Origin: Devosia indica
Lineage (GTDB): Bacteria > Pseudomonadota > Alphaproteobacteria > Rhizobiales > Devosiaceae
DNA length: 64,000 nucleotides
Assembly (NCBI RefSeq): GCF_003056405.1
Contig: NZ_PYVZ01000014.1
Span: 57,441-121,440 of the forward strand
Reading direction: 5' to 3'
Of this stretch, positions 53,807 to 63,506 are shown in pieces. The translations under genes were made by a program, and so were the position numbers. The notes below the pieces were generated by a model. It ran no database searches. It worked only from the letters and a program-made list of their open reading frames with translations, and was not told the DNA's origin. How positions within the stretch are numbered: position 1 is the stretch's first letter; every line of letters starts with the position of its first letter.

Positions 53807-54658
53807 ATGCTCAAGCTCGGCACAATTGTCTTTACCAGTCTTCTACTCGCCACGGTTTCGCCAGCATCCGCGGAAGATTGGATCGCGGATCGGTTACGGG
53901 GCCAGGTAGAGATATTCGCTGACGGCGATTGGACCCCGCTGGTGCGCGGTGACAGTATCCAGGACGCAGCAAAAGTCCGCACCGCGAGCGCTGGCCGGGT
54001 GGAGTTCCACCGGGGCGAGGAAACCATATCGCTCGGCGGCAACACCGAAATAATCCTCAACCAGGTAGAGACCCAGCGGATGACACGGATCGTTCAAGTT
54101 TGGGGAACGGTGACTGTCGAGGCGGAGAAGCGAAACGTTCAGCACTTCTCGGTTCAGACGCCAGTGATGGCTGCAATTGTCAAGGGCACGCAGTTCACCG
54201 TCACTTACCGGAATGGCCTGACGAAGGTCGATGTCGAAGAAGGCATCGTCGAGATCCGCGACTTCGCCACAAACACATCGGTGGACTTGCGCCCCGGGCA
54301 GAGTGCAGCCGCGAGCCAAATGAGGCCGGTCAAGGTGTCAGGGCCGGGCTCTGAGGACGTTATCTACGTCATCGATGGACAAGCTGTTGCTGCTGCTGCC
54401 AGAGAGGCCGCCTTTGAGAGGCGGGCCAACAGGCAAATGCAGGACAATGCCAGCGCCAACGGTGTCGAACACCGCGCGAGCCCGAATGTCAGCAACCCAG
54501 GCCAGAGCACGGAACGACGTGCGGGAGCCTCAGACGGCAGAAATCAAGCAGCAGATAACGCTGCGTCCAATGGCGCGAGTGGTGCTGCCGCCAATAGGCC
54601 ATCAGGCGGCCAGGGAAGCCAAAGTGCCCAGAGCGGACACGGGAACGGTCGCCCCTGA
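53807..54658 (+). CDS. Exported FecR-domain protein with low-complexity tail
   Basis: Protein of 283 residues. After a signal peptide (ending PASAED) comes a FecR domain (about 25-175): WIADRLRGQVEIFADGDWTPL, VRTASAGRVEFHRGEETISLG, SVQTPVMAAIVKGTQFTVTY, VDVEEGIVEI and LRPGQSA. Unlike the FecR anti-sigma regulators it lacks a membrane helix and cytoplasmic part, so it is periplasmic or secreted. Residues 205-283 are rich in Asn, Gly, Ala and Ser (NAASNGASGAAANRPSGG). Proteins of this form often accompany adenylate cyclase/CHASE2 or surface genes; none is adjacent here. Confidence 0.85.
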   Translation: MLKLGTIVFTSLLLATVSPASAEDWIADRLRGQVEIFADGDWTPLVRGDSIQDAAKVRTASAGRVEFHRGEETISLGGNTEIILNQVETQRMTRIVQVWGTVTVEAEKRNVQHFSVQTPVMAAIVKGTQFTVTYRNGLTKVDVEEGIVEIRDFATNTSVDLRPGQSAAASQMRPVKVSGPGSEDVIYVIDGQAVAAAAREAAFERRANRQMQDNASANGVEHRASPNVSNPGQSTERRAGASDGRNQAADNAASNGASGAAANRPSGGQGSQSAQSGHGNGRP

Positions 54659-55691
54659 CTACAGCACCGGGAGGCGACTACGGGTCTAGCTTTGTGCTGG
54701 CAGATGCCGGTCCGCTCAAAACTCCGGTTTCCGCAACATGGCGCTGATAGCGTTGACTTGAGCCTGGCGATTTCGAAATCATAGCCGATAGCCGCCACAA
54801 GAGTGGACAAATTCAAGTAGGCCTCTATCCCGCACGGCTTGGGAGCCTTCAGCCCCCGGTGGTGCCTCTCGTAGTGAATGAAACCCCTCCACTTCTCGTG
54901 CATCGCCCTTTCCACTGTTGGGGGAATCGATGCCGGTGGCACATCACGGCGTACCTGGCATTTGTCCCGATTGTATCTGGTGCTGTTGACCAAAGGCGGG
55001 TTTAGCGCGCGCGGGGCATACGCCAAGCTTTGCCAGCAGCACCATCGCTTCAGGTAGATCAAGATCAACGACTAACTCAGCCAGCTCCTGCGGTATTGGC
55101 CTTTTCGGCCACAAGGCTGGCACTTTAAGCATAGTGGCCTTGAGCCTATCTGCTTGCGGGAATTGGCGGGCATACGAAGAGGTCAGAACTGATACTCCTG
55201 TTATGTTCAGGCGTGATCGGAGTTCGAGTCGAGGCAACAAAGCGCGGCCACGTGTCAAAGTTGAAGGGTGTCATGACCAAAGGCTGTTAGCTTCACTCGT
55301 CGTGGAGGGTTCGGTTTTCCGCGGCGAAACTCGTCAGTCTGCGAACCACTCTGTTGTCGCCACCACGATTGAGTAAGCGGACCGGCAGTTCTCGGGAGAT
55401 CGTGATCGTAGCCTGAACGGCCGAATTGGGGCGCTCTGCTGCCTTGAACAGTCGCAGCACCTGCTTGGAATTCGTCCACGCTCACGTTTGGAACGAGTCC
55501 GATTGCAGAGGACCCGATTGTCTCAGCACGCCAGCCAATATGCCGAGCCCCTGCACGCTGCGCTTACCCGCCGACGGGCATCGTTCGTCGTTCATTTGGC
55601 GCGGGGACAATTGCCACCATGTCGCCCCTTCCAAGGCAGCGAGTTGAACAACAACATGACCCGTAACTGGCTTTACGCTGGTGGCGCGGCC
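54659..55691. other. About 1 kb of degraded sequence, no intact gene
   Basis: Minus-strand pieces look protein-like but are interrupted: MHEKWRGFIHYERHHRG, then CGIEAYLNLSTLVAAIGYDF with a CCGNRSFERTGIC cysteine cluster near 54700-54903, and MLKVPALWPKRPIPQELAEL with VDLDLPEAMVLLAKLG near 55030-55130. They may be parts of one or two dead genes. A GGCCGAATTGGGGCGC motif at 55413-55434 recurs at 63573. I assign no function. Confidence 0.4.
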
Positions 55692-57437
55692 TCAAAGCGG
55701 CATCGATGAGTCCCGGTCAGCTTGCCGGCGGAGGCCGGCGCAGACCGGAAAAGCATTGGGAATGATGCGTAAGCGCAGACAACTGGAAGCCTGCTCCCCT
55801 CCATGCAACACATTGGTCGCCACGACAAGCTCGCCAGGGCCCGCTGTCGTCGGACAAAACCCAGTTTGCGGATTGCGGTCGAAGCGAGGGAAGTTCGACG
55901 ATGAAATCTGCAGACGAATACTGTCCCCACTTTTGAACAGATGACTGACGTGGCCCACGCGAATCTGGATTTCGGTCAACTCCCCGTCTGCATGAACGGA
56001 CCGGGCGACTCCATCAACCAGTCCGACACTTCGCCCCGTCCAGTCAACCGCACACAGACGTGCGTTCCAGTCGGTAGAGCGTGCGGAAGATGACACCCAG
56101 AGGTTTGCTTCGACAAGCCCTGTGACTTCCAGGTCCTGTTCAAGAGGGGGGGAGGTGAAGATCAGCACATCACTCCGGCTTTCGACCGCGAACTGGTCCT
56201 TGGGTCCAGAATTTCTGGCTTGAAGCAGGCCTGGAAGAAAGTTGGCGCCACCGACAGTTGGCACCGGACGGTTGGGGTCTGACTGATATACCCGTTGCCA
56301 CCGTTCGGAGATAGGATCATCTGACAGTCCACTTTCGGAAAGAAAGAGAGTCTTTTCTACAGTGCCCGGCAGCGGCCAATCCGGGGCAGCGTGCCATGTG
56401 TTTGATCCTGACCGGAAATAGCGCACCATGGGTGTTTCGGGCAGCCTGCCAGCTCGGGCATCATCGAAGAAGCTCAACTGCTCTTCGCACAAACCCGCCG
56501 TCGACGCCGCATATCCAAGCCAAGAATCGCCTTGCCAGTCCGACGGATTGCCATGGGACCAAGGGCCGATGATCAGGCGATCTGGCACGCTCTCAGCATT
56601 GTGCCACCGCTGCCGCGCTGTCTCGAACAGCTCAATCGAGCCTTCCACAAACAGATCATTCCAACCACAACTGACCAGCATGGGGAGGCGCGAAACGGCC
56701 AGCCTATCAAGGGCTTCTTGGTCGTTGGCCGCCGCTTCTGCCGACTTGCTGTCAAACCAGCGTCGAGCATAGGGCGCCAGGGCGACTATGCTGTCGTCAA
56801 GTATCGGCAGACGCTCATAGGCCTGCTGAGGGTTTTCCAGCATTTGCGCCAGGACTCTTTGAGCCTGTTCGGCCGCATCCGGCGGAAGCCCGGGCAGGCG
56901 CCTGCGAAGGTCTTCGGGGCCCAGTGACTCGATAATCCAAAGCAGCAAGAACCCCAGCTCGATGGCACCGGACCGATAGGTCCAGGTTTCACCATGACGC
57001 GCTGTTGTCAGATGCGGGGATATGGCGACGAGGCCCATGGGATCCTGGGCGGCCAGCAATACCTGCGTGGCCCCGACATAGGAGGCGCCGAACGTGACCA
57101 CCTGACCGTTGCAGAAGTCCTGCTGTCGCAGCCAGTCCAGCGTATCGGCACCATCCTGGCCTTCATGGACAAAGGGGGCGAAGTCGCCGTCCGAGCCATA
57201 GCGGCCGCGCGTATCCTGGATCACGATGGCATAGCCACGCCGCAGTGCCGCCATGAACTCCATGCCCGAAATATACTGGGTGCCGAAGGCATCCTCTTTC
57301 CGATATGGCGTGCGCTGCAACAGCACCGGCCAGGGGCCATCTCCCTCAGGCAGCAAGATGTCGGCCCGCAGGAGGATGCCGTCGCGCATAGGCATCTCGA
57401 CATTATCGAGTAGGCGAAATTCCCTTGAGACGAGCAT
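55692..57437 (-). CDS. CocE/NonD-family serine hydrolase (X-Pro dipeptidyl-peptidase-like)
   Basis: Alpha/beta hydrolase of 581 residues. The nucleophile elbow is GASYVGA (about 114-120), matching the CocE G-x-S-Y-x-G motif; the late catalytic Asp/His region includes IIGPWSHG. A C-terminal jelly-roll domain (about 390-570) with DWNARLCAVDWTGRSVGLVDG and LQISSSNFPRFDRNP is typical. Family members cleave esters, beta-lactam side chains or proline peptides. It has no signal peptide, so it acts in the cytoplasm, perhaps removing acyl groups from imported glycosides (inference). Start at ATG 57437, 12 bases after the permease gene. Confidence 0.88.
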   Translation of the reverse strand: MLVSREFRLLDNVEMPMRDGILLRADILLPEGDGPWPVLLQRTPYRKEDAFGTQYISGMEFMAALRRGYAIVIQDTRGRYGSDGDFAPFVHEGQDGADTLDWLRQQDFCNGQVVTFGASYVGATQVLLAAQDPMGLVAISPHLTTARHGETWTYRSGAIELGFLLLWIIESLGPEDLRRRLPGLPPDAAEQAQRVLAQMLENPQQAYERLPILDDSIVALAPYARRWFDSKSAEAAANDQEALDRLAVSRLPMLVSCGWNDLFVEGSIELFETARQRWHNAESVPDRLIIGPWSHGNPSDWQGDSWLGYAASTAGLCEEQLSFFDDARAGRLPETPMVRYFRSGSNTWHAAPDWPLPGTVEKTLFLSESGLSDDPISERWQRVYQSDPNRPVPTVGGANFLPGLLQARNSGPKDQFAVESRSDVLIFTSPPLEQDLEVTGLVEANLWVSSSARSTDWNARLCAVDWTGRSVGLVDGVARSVHADGELTEIQIRVGHVSHLFKSGDSIRLQISSSNFPRFDRNPQTGFCPTTAGPGELVVATNVLHGGEQASSCLRLRIIPNAFPVCAGLRRQADRDSSMPL

Positions 57438-57449
57438 GGTCAATCCCGC

Positions 57450-58442
57450 CTAACTGCGAATGAAGCGCTGGCGGATCTGGTCGAAGGATACGGCCAGGAT
57501 CAGCAGCATGCCTGCGGCCACCTGTTGCCAGGTGGAGTTGATGTTCATCAGCGTCATGCCATTGTTCAGCACGCCGACAATGAGCAGGCCCAGAATGGTG
57601 CCGAACATGCTGCCCGTGCCACCCTTGAGGGAAGTGCCCCCCAGGATGATGGCCGTCACCACGGCAAGCTCCAGGCCAACGCCGGTCGTGCCCGAGGTGG
57701 AGCCCAGTTGCGAAGCGCTGACGAGACCGGTTGCCGCCATGCAGAGCCCCGAAATCACAAAGGCGAAAAACAAGGTGCGCTTGGTGCGGATGCCGACCAG
57801 GCGGGCTGCGTTCTCGTTAGCGCCGATAGCATAGATGGTCCTGCCGAATATGGTCCGCGACAACACAACGGCCACGACCAGCGCAATGAGCAGGAAGACG
57901 ATCGCGGACATGGGGATGTCGAAGAACGGGCGGGCAATGGCCCAGTCGAAACCTGTGACCCTGACGCTGCTGGCCCCACCTATGGACAATGTAAGTCCAC
58001 GGAAGATCGCCAATGTTCCCAGCGTGGTGATGAGGGCATTGACGCCGACCACAGTGACCAGAAAACCGTTCAGAACGCCAATCCCCACACCCACCAGCAG
58101 CGCAATGCCCACCGCTGGAATGATGCCCAGGCTTTGAGCGGCCAGGGCGAATGAAAGAGCCACAAAGGCGGTGCCGCTACCCACGGAAAGATCGAACTGC
58201 CCGGCAATCAGCAGGATGGTTCCGCCCGCCGCCAGAATGCCGGTGATGGACAGCGCGGTTACGATGTTCACCCCATTCGGCCAGGTGAGGAAGTAGGGCG
58301 AGTTGAAGCTGAAGAAAACGATCTCGGCCAGCAGGAAAAGCAGCAAGGCTCCCCATTCGGGTGCCTTCAGGCGCCGCCCTGCGCGGGATGTCACGCGGCC
58401 TGCATCGATATTGCTCATGGTGGTTGGAGCCTGTTCAGGCAT
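57450..58442 (-). CDS. Sugar ABC transporter permease, RbsC class (CUT2)
   Basis: Membrane permease of 330 residues with about eight to ten helices. Family segments are present: TGILAAGGTILLIAGQFDLSVGS, GLLVGVGIGVLNGFLVTV-like (ALLVGVGIGVLNGFLVTVVG), LGTLAIFRGLTLSIGG, GRTIYAIGANENAARLVGI and LGGTSLKGGTGSMFGTILG. The ATG overlaps the ATPase stop by 8 bases. The permease and ATPase together import a monosaccharide or related compound. Confidence 0.93.
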   Translation of the reverse strand: MPEQAPTTMSNIDAGRVTSRAGRRLKAPEWGALLLFLLAEIVFFSFNSPYFLTWPNGVNIVTALSITGILAAGGTILLIAGQFDLSVGSGTAFVALSFALAAQSLGIIPAVGIALLVGVGIGVLNGFLVTVVGVNALITTLGTLAIFRGLTLSIGGASSVRVTGFDWAIARPFFDIPMSAIVFLLIALVVAVVLSRTIFGRTIYAIGANENAARLVGIRTKRTLFFAFVISGLCMAATGLVSASQLGSTSGTTGVGLELAVVTAIILGGTSLKGGTGSMFGTILGLLIVGVLNNGMTLMNINSTWQQVAAGMLLILAVSFDQIRQRFIRS

Positions 58443-59937
58443 GCGCGCCCCCTCCGGCGGCCTGGGTCAGCCGCTCCGTTGAAATTTGGTCCTGGGTCAG
58501 GTGGGCAACCACCCTGCCCCGCACCATCACGGCCGCGCTGGTTGCAGCCTCTGTGATGTCTTCATAGTCCGAGCTGGCAATGAGAATGCCATGCCCCTGC
58601 TGCGCCAGATCGCGCAGGACCGCATAAATCTCTTGCCGGGCGCCGACATCGACGCCGCGCGTCGGCTCGACCAGCACCAGCAGTTTCGAACCGGCCTCGA
58701 GCCAGCGACCGAGCAGCACTTTCTGCTGATTGCCGCCCGAGAGCGTCGAAATCTGCTCCGAGCCATCCGGTCGGGACCGGACCTTGAGCACCGAATGCCA
58801 TTTTTTGAAGGTATTCGCTTCTATGCCGGGCGCAACAAAGGGACCATTGGCAAGACGCGTCCAGCTTGGCGCCGCCAGATTTTCGGCCACAGTGCGGGTC
58901 CGCAACAATCCCTCACTGGCGCGGTCGGCCGGCAGATAACCGATGCCCTTGGCGATCGCTTCGGCAGGATGTCCGAACTTGACCGCCTCGCCGCCCAGCC
59001 GCAGTGTTCCGCTGTCAAATTGGCCCGCGCCAAACAATGCTGCGGCAAATTCGGGAACGCCGGAGCCGATCTTGCCATAGAGGCCGACGATTTCCCCCGG
59101 TTCAACGGTCAGGTCCACATCCTCAAAATGCTCGGACCCCAATTGCGCGACCTCAAGCAATGGGTCGGCGCCTTTCGACACAAATTCATAGCGGTAATGA
59201 TCGGACGCGACCGCGTGACCTACCATGGCGGTAACGACCTGTGCCTGGTCGACCTCGGCAATGGCGGCGTTGAGCGAGACCTTGCCATCGCGCAGCACGC
59301 AGACGCGATCGGCGATGGCGAAGACTTCGTCGAGCCGGTGGGTGATATAGAGAATTGCAACGCCCGCTTCCTGCATCCGCTTGATGAGCGTGAACAGGCG
59401 CCGTGTCTCGGCATCCGACAGGGCTGCAGTCGGTTCATCGAAAATCAGGCATTGCGAGGCCCCTGCGGTGGCGCGGGCGATCTCGATGATCTGCCGCTCG
59501 CCCAGGCGCAGGCTGGACACCGGTGCATCCACCGCAATATCCGCCCCCAGCGCGTCGAGCGCCTTGCGGGCCACCTCGCGCATGGCATGACGATCCACAA
59601 AGCCGAAGCGGCTGGGCAAGGCGCCCAGTGCGATGTTCTCGGCAACCGAAAGGGTCGGAGCATCGGCGATTTCCTGGGCGATCAGCCTGATGCCGGCGTC
59701 TCGCGATTGCACCACCGTGCGGAAAGAAGTCTCGACGCCCTCGATGGCAATCGTCCCCGCATCGGGTTGATGGTCACCGGCAAGGATGCGCACGAAAGTC
59801 GACTTGCCGGCCCCGTTCTCCCCGAGAAGCGCGGTGACGCTTCCCCGGGGCAGGTCAAGGTCCACGCCATGTAGGACCTTGACCGGACCGAAAGACTTCC
59901 TGATTCCGCGGACGGAAAGAAAGCTCTGCTCGGTCAT
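58435..59937 (-). CDS. Sugar ABC transporter ATPase with two nucleotide-binding domains, RbsA/XylG class (CUT2)
   Basis: Protein of 500 residues. Domain 1 (about 1-240) has Walker A GENGAGKST, signature SLRLGERQIIEIARA and Walker B CLIFDEPTAAL. Domain 2 (about 250-500) has the degenerate first motif usual in this class (GLYGKIGSGVPEFAAALFG) and a good LSGGNQQKVLLGRWL followed by LLVLVEPTRGVDVGA. Starts with one-base overlap at the binding-protein stop (TGATG). Function as a CUT2 importer is certain at family level; the sugar is not. Confidence 0.94.
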   Translation of the reverse strand: MTEQSFLSVRGIRKSFGPVKVLHGVDLDLPRGSVTALLGENGAGKSTFVRILAGDHQPDAGTIAIEGVETSFRTVVQSRDAGIRLIAQEIADAPTLSVAENIALGALPSRFGFVDRHAMREVARKALDALGADIAVDAPVSSLRLGERQIIEIARATAGASQCLIFDEPTAALSDAETRRLFTLIKRMQEAGVAILYITHRLDEVFAIADRVCVLRDGKVSLNAAIAEVDQAQVVTAMVGHAVASDHYRYEFVSKGADPLLEVAQLGSEHFEDVDLTVEPGEIVGLYGKIGSGVPEFAAALFGAGQFDSGTLRLGGEAVKFGHPAEAIAKGIGYLPADRASEGLLRTRTVAENLAAPSWTRLANGPFVAPGIEANTFKKWHSVLKVRSRPDGSEQISTLSGGNQQKVLLGRWLEAGSKLLVLVEPTRGVDVGARQEIYAVLRDLAQQGHGILIASSDYEDITEAATSAAVMVRGRVVAHLTQDQISTERLTQAAGGGAHA

Positions 59938-60968
59938 CAGCAGTTCGTCTCGGGATAGATGTTGGTCATGTTGTCCTTGGTGATGACTTCATGGGGCACC
60001 AAGATCTGCTCGGCAATATCCTCGCCCTTCACCGACTTGATCAGGTTGGGAATGATCAGCTCGGCATAGCGCTCGGGGAAATAGGCGGCCGTGGCGATGA
60101 AGTTCGGGGCTGTCCAGATCTGGCAATTGCCGGGGTCGAAGTTCTGCGCGCCGATATAGAGGGCTTCGGTGCGGTTCTGCGACCGGGCGGCGGCCAGGGC
60201 GCCGGTGATCACGTCCTCATTGATGCCGACCACGATGACACGCTCAGCGCCGGGAAGCGCTGTCAGCGTATCGGTGACCTGGCGCTGGGCCGTATCGGCC
60301 TGGCCGCCGGCGCCGGTATCGATCACGCGCAGGTTCTGTACCTCGCCACAGACCTGGGCGAAGCCATCGCGCATGCCGCCCATACGCTGGTCATTGACGA
60401 TACCCACGGCCAGCGATTCAAGCGACAGCCAAGCATCGTACTGGCAGTCGAAGTTCTCCTTGAAATACTGGCCCATGGCGTAGCCGACGATCTCGCCGGC
60501 ATAGACATTGGCGGCGCCGACAAACGCCGTCTGGCAAGGCTGTTGCTCGATGTCGATGGCGATGACCGGCACCTGCGGACCTTCCGCGCAGATATTGGCG
60601 GCAGCCGCAGCATCGGCCTGGAAAGTGACGAGTCCATCGACATTCTGCGTGCGGAACTGGCGCGCACAATCGAGCGCGGCGGCCGCATCGAACTTGGAAT
60701 CGCAGGTCACAAGGTTGACGCCGGCAGTCTCTGCTGCCGCTTCCATGCCGCGCTGCAATGCCTCGGTGAAGGGCACGCCCAGGCCGAGCTGGGTAAAGCC
60801 GATGGTGATCCCCTCGCCGCTACCGGCCTCTATGGGCGCGAACGCCGCCACTTCCGGCGGCGGTGTGATGCCCGCATCCTGGGCCAGGGACGGCGTGACC
60901 ATGCCGCATGCCAGGCCGACCGAACCGAGCAAAATGCCCAGTGTCTTTGTGGTCCTCGAAATGTTCAT
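59937..60968 (-). CDS. Sugar ABC transporter substrate-binding protein, RbsB class (CUT2)
   Basis: Periplasmic binding protein of 343 residues with a signal peptide ending PSLAQDA (about 30). The fold motifs GITIGFTQLGLGVPFTEALQRGMEAAAE, VDGLVTFQADAAAAANIC, PVIAIDIEQQ and AAGA-type NVYAGEIVGYAMGQY are typical of periplasmic-binding-protein type 1 sugar receptors. Several cysteine pairs (CDSKFDAAAALDC, CQYDAW, GNCQIW, final ETNC) suggest disulfides. Start at ATG 60968 after GGAGGAAACC. It follows the isomerase-like gene by 32 bases. Confidence 0.92.
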   Translation of the reverse strand: MNISRTTKTLGILLGSVGLACGMVTPSLAQDAGITPPPEVAAFAPIEAGSGEGITIGFTQLGLGVPFTEALQRGMEAAAETAGVNLVTCDSKFDAAAALDCARQFRTQNVDGLVTFQADAAAAANICAEGPQVPVIAIDIEQQPCQTAFVGAANVYAGEIVGYAMGQYFKENFDCQYDAWLSLESLAVGIVNDQRMGGMRDGFAQVCGEVQNLRVIDTGAGGQADTAQRQVTDTLTALPGAERVIVVGINEDVITGALAAARSQNRTEALYIGAQNFDPGNCQIWTAPNFIATAAYFPERYAELIIPNLIKSVKGEDIAEQILVPHEVITKDNMTNIYPETNC

Positions 60969-61000
60969 TGTGGTTTCCTCCTCCTGATGAACGTTGTCGC

Positions 61001-62452
61001 TCACGCGACCTGCGTGAATTTGAGATTGAGCAGGCGGGCAAGTTTTTCGATCCGTCCCGCGATATGACCGACCCCGACGGCGCAATGATGCGCCGGGCCG
61101 ACGGCATTCCAGGCCTCGGTAAAGGCGCGCGCGCCACTGTCGAACCGGTAGCGGCTATTGGTATTGCCGATTTCGAGGACGGGCCCCGGAACGGATTCCC
61201 CCTCGGCGACCAGCAGTTCGACCTTGCCGTCGCGTTCGATGACCGAGAGCAGCGTGACCGGCCCATGCTGGACCGACATCTCCACCGAGACGCCCTTGCC
61301 GACCTTGCCGTGATAGACCTCGAGCGGACGGACCTTGGTCTTGCCCTCGGCGATTTTCGTATGGCCCGGCCCGTCATGGCCCATGAGCACGACGTCATCG
61401 TCATAGTCGATGGCGTAGTATTCGGTGAACGAGCCGCCCGCGCCGAACGCATCCATGATCTTCATGGCCTGGGCATTCTTGATCTCGTATTCCCCCGCCA
61501 CCGGCACGCCCGAGGCGGTAAGCAGGGAGCAGCCAAGGATCACCGAGGAGATCAGGTCTTCATGCTCGTGGCCAGGCACGGACACATAAAAATAGGCCAT
61601 CGAGCCAAGTCCGTGCGCCGCCACCAGCTTGAACAGCGCCGCCGCCGTCGCGGCCGCGCGACGCAGTTCTGCCGGGTCGCAATCGGGCTGGATATCGAAC
61701 TCGGCCTCGATCCGCGTCAACATTTTGTCGACTTCGGCTTCACTCAGCGCGCGGCGGATGGAGGCCAGTTCGTCCATTTCCATGAAATCAACGACTGTTC
61801 CAAAGGCTGCGCTCTGGGCTGTCAGGTCGGAATAGATATCGAGCATGCCATTGTAATAGTGTCCCATGAGGCCCAGGCGATTATGGGCCATGACATGGGC
61901 AACACGGGCTGCTTCCATCCAGTCTTCGATTTCGGCATCGACATGCGGATCGCCCTGCAGGACGCCGGTCACCTGATGCGCCTCGATGCCTGAGCGGTTG
62001 AACACATTAACGATTTCGGGCACCGGGCAGGCGGCGCAATAGGCCAGCCAATGGCCCGTCATCCTGGTGCGGTCAGCCATGCGGTTGAAAGCAGCGAAGT
62101 CGATGGACCTCTCCGGCTGCAGGTTCAGCACGATGACCGGCACGCCGGCGCGCCGCACCGCCGGAAGGACCGTCGAGGACAGGGCGTAGGTGGTGACATA
62201 GAGAAAGATCAGGTCGACATCTTCGGTTCGGAAGCGGTGCCCGGCCTCGATCGCCTTGGCGGAGGTATCGACCAGCCCGAGATTGACGATCTCGACGCCC
62301 GGACGCGCCAGTTTGCCGGCCACGGTCTCGACATAGCCTTCAAGGCGATCCTTCAGCCCGTCGAACTGGGGCCAATAGGCGTCCAGTCCGATGCCGAACA
62401 GGCCAACGCGGAGTGGCCGATCTCCGGCCTGGGCAAAATCGCCCAACTGCAT
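61001..62452 (-). CDS. L-fucose/L-arabinose isomerase-like protein
   Basis: Protein of 483 residues of the AraA/FucI-like superfamily. The N-terminal Rossmann-like part (PLRVGLFGIGLDAYWPQFDGL, VDLIFLYVTTYALSSTVLP) matches the L-arabinose isomerase pattern. Metal-ligand candidates are the Glu in FMEMDELASI and the His in PGHEHEDLISS, with GHDGPGHTKIAEGK late in the chain and a C-terminal HHCAVGVGHIAGRIEKLARLL. It probably interconverts an aldose and a ketose, but residue changes could alter substrate. ATG 62452 follows GGGAGAGG. First gene of the CUT2 operon, divergent from the AraC gene. Confidence 0.85.
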   Translation of the reverse strand: MQLGDFAQAGDRPLRVGLFGIGLDAYWPQFDGLKDRLEGYVETVAGKLARPGVEIVNLGLVDTSAKAIEAGHRFRTEDVDLIFLYVTTYALSSTVLPAVRRAGVPVIVLNLQPERSIDFAAFNRMADRTRMTGHWLAYCAACPVPEIVNVFNRSGIEAHQVTGVLQGDPHVDAEIEDWMEAARVAHVMAHNRLGLMGHYYNGMLDIYSDLTAQSAAFGTVVDFMEMDELASIRRALSEAEVDKMLTRIEAEFDIQPDCDPAELRRAAATAAALFKLVAAHGLGSMAYFYVSVPGHEHEDLISSVILGCSLLTASGVPVAGEYEIKNAQAMKIMDAFGAGGSFTEYYAIDYDDDVVLMGHDGPGHTKIAEGKTKVRPLEVYHGKVGKGVSVEMSVQHGPVTLLSVIERDGKVELLVAEGESVPGPVLEIGNTNSRYRFDSGARAFTEAWNAVGPAHHCAVGVGHIAGRIEKLARLLNLKFTQVA

Positions 62453-62609
62453 GCTACCTCTCCCATTTTGCTGCCGCGATTGTGCCGCAACGGCGCTCTT
62501 GGCGCGGTCATTCAAAAACTGACCTTGGACATGAGAGTAGCACTCGATTGGGGCGCGCAAAGCCGCTAAGGTTTTAGAGAAATGATCTGATCCATACAAA
62601 AATTGATCA

Positions 62610-63506
62610 ATGCACGACGGTGACTACTTCAACTATCTGCCGGAGAGCGCGCTGTGCGAGGCCCTTGGCTGCACGGCGCTCTCGACAGGCCATACGCGCA
62701 TCCCGCCGGGCTCGGCCTATCCGCCGGTGCGGCATCCGGACGACCACCACTTCGTGTGGGAGAAGGGACGTACCATCCAGGCCTACCAATTTGCCTGGAT
62801 CAGCGAAGGGCGTGGACAATTGCAGTCGGCGCCGGATCCGCGCCGCATTCACCCCATAGAGGCAGGAGATGTGATGCTGCTGTTTCCCGGCATATGGCAT
62901 CGGTTCGCGCCCGACCCCAGCACCGGCTGGGTCGAAAGCTGGATCGAATGCCGCGGAGCGGCCTTCGAAAGGGTGATGGATATCGACCTTATGTCCCCCG
63001 AAGAGCCGGTCTGGCGGGCCGGCCAGCAGGCCCGCGCGATATTTGACACTATCCATTCGCTCGCCCGGCAGGATGCGCTGATGCATCAGCCGACCCTTTC
63101 GGCTTTGGGTCTGCAATTGCTCGGCCAGCTCTGCCAGACCCGCGACATCGCCGGCCAGGGTCGCATACGACTGATCGAGCAGGCGCGGCGCGCCCTGATG
63201 GAAAAGAGCGGCGATACGACCGCATTGACGAATATCGCCGCTGACCTGGGCGTGAGTTATTCCACCCTGCGCCGGCTGTTCAGGGAGCATACGGGCATGT
63301 CGCTCAAACGCTATCAGACAGATGTGAGAACCCGCCGCGCCTGCGAGCTGCTGCGCAACTCCGACAAGTCAGTGAAGGCCATAGCGTCCTATCTCGGCTA
63401 CAACACGGCCTTCCACTTTTCGGCCCAGTTCAAGAAGGCGACGGGCCTCGCCCCCTCGGAATGGCGGCAGAGAAATCGGTCAGAAGTCCGCGGCGACAGG
63501 CTCTGA
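62610..63506 (+). CDS. AraC-family transcriptional regulator
   Basis: Regulator of 298 residues. The N-terminal sensor is cupin-like (about 20-120: HPDDHHFVWEKGR, AYQFAWISEGRGQL, GDVMLLFPGIWHRFAPD). The C-terminal double helix-turn-helix (about 195-290) has IAADLGVSYSTLRRLFREHTGMS and IASYLGYNTAFHFSAQFKKATGLAPSEWR. It is transcribed away from the isomerase gene with a 157-base shared region, the normal position for a sugar-responsive activator of the CUT2 operon. Confidence 0.93.
   Translation: MHDGDYFNYLPESALCEALGCTALSTGHTRIPPGSAYPPVRHPDDHHFVWEKGRTIQAYQFAWISEGRGQLQSAPDPRRIHPIEAGDVMLLFPGIWHRFAPDPSTGWVESWIECRGAAFERVMDIDLMSPEEPVWRAGQQARAIFDTIHSLARQDALMHQPTLSALGLQLLGQLCQTRDIAGQGRIRLIEQARRALMEKSGDTTALTNIAADLGVSYSTLRRLFREHTGMSLKRYQTDVRTRRACELLRNSDKSVKAIASYLGYNTAFHFSAQFKKATGLAPSEWRQRNRSEVRGDRL

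Noticed and set aside
58486..59874. 462-codon open frame on the plus strand
   Set aside because: It is antisense to the RbsA-class ATPase, which has all its motifs.
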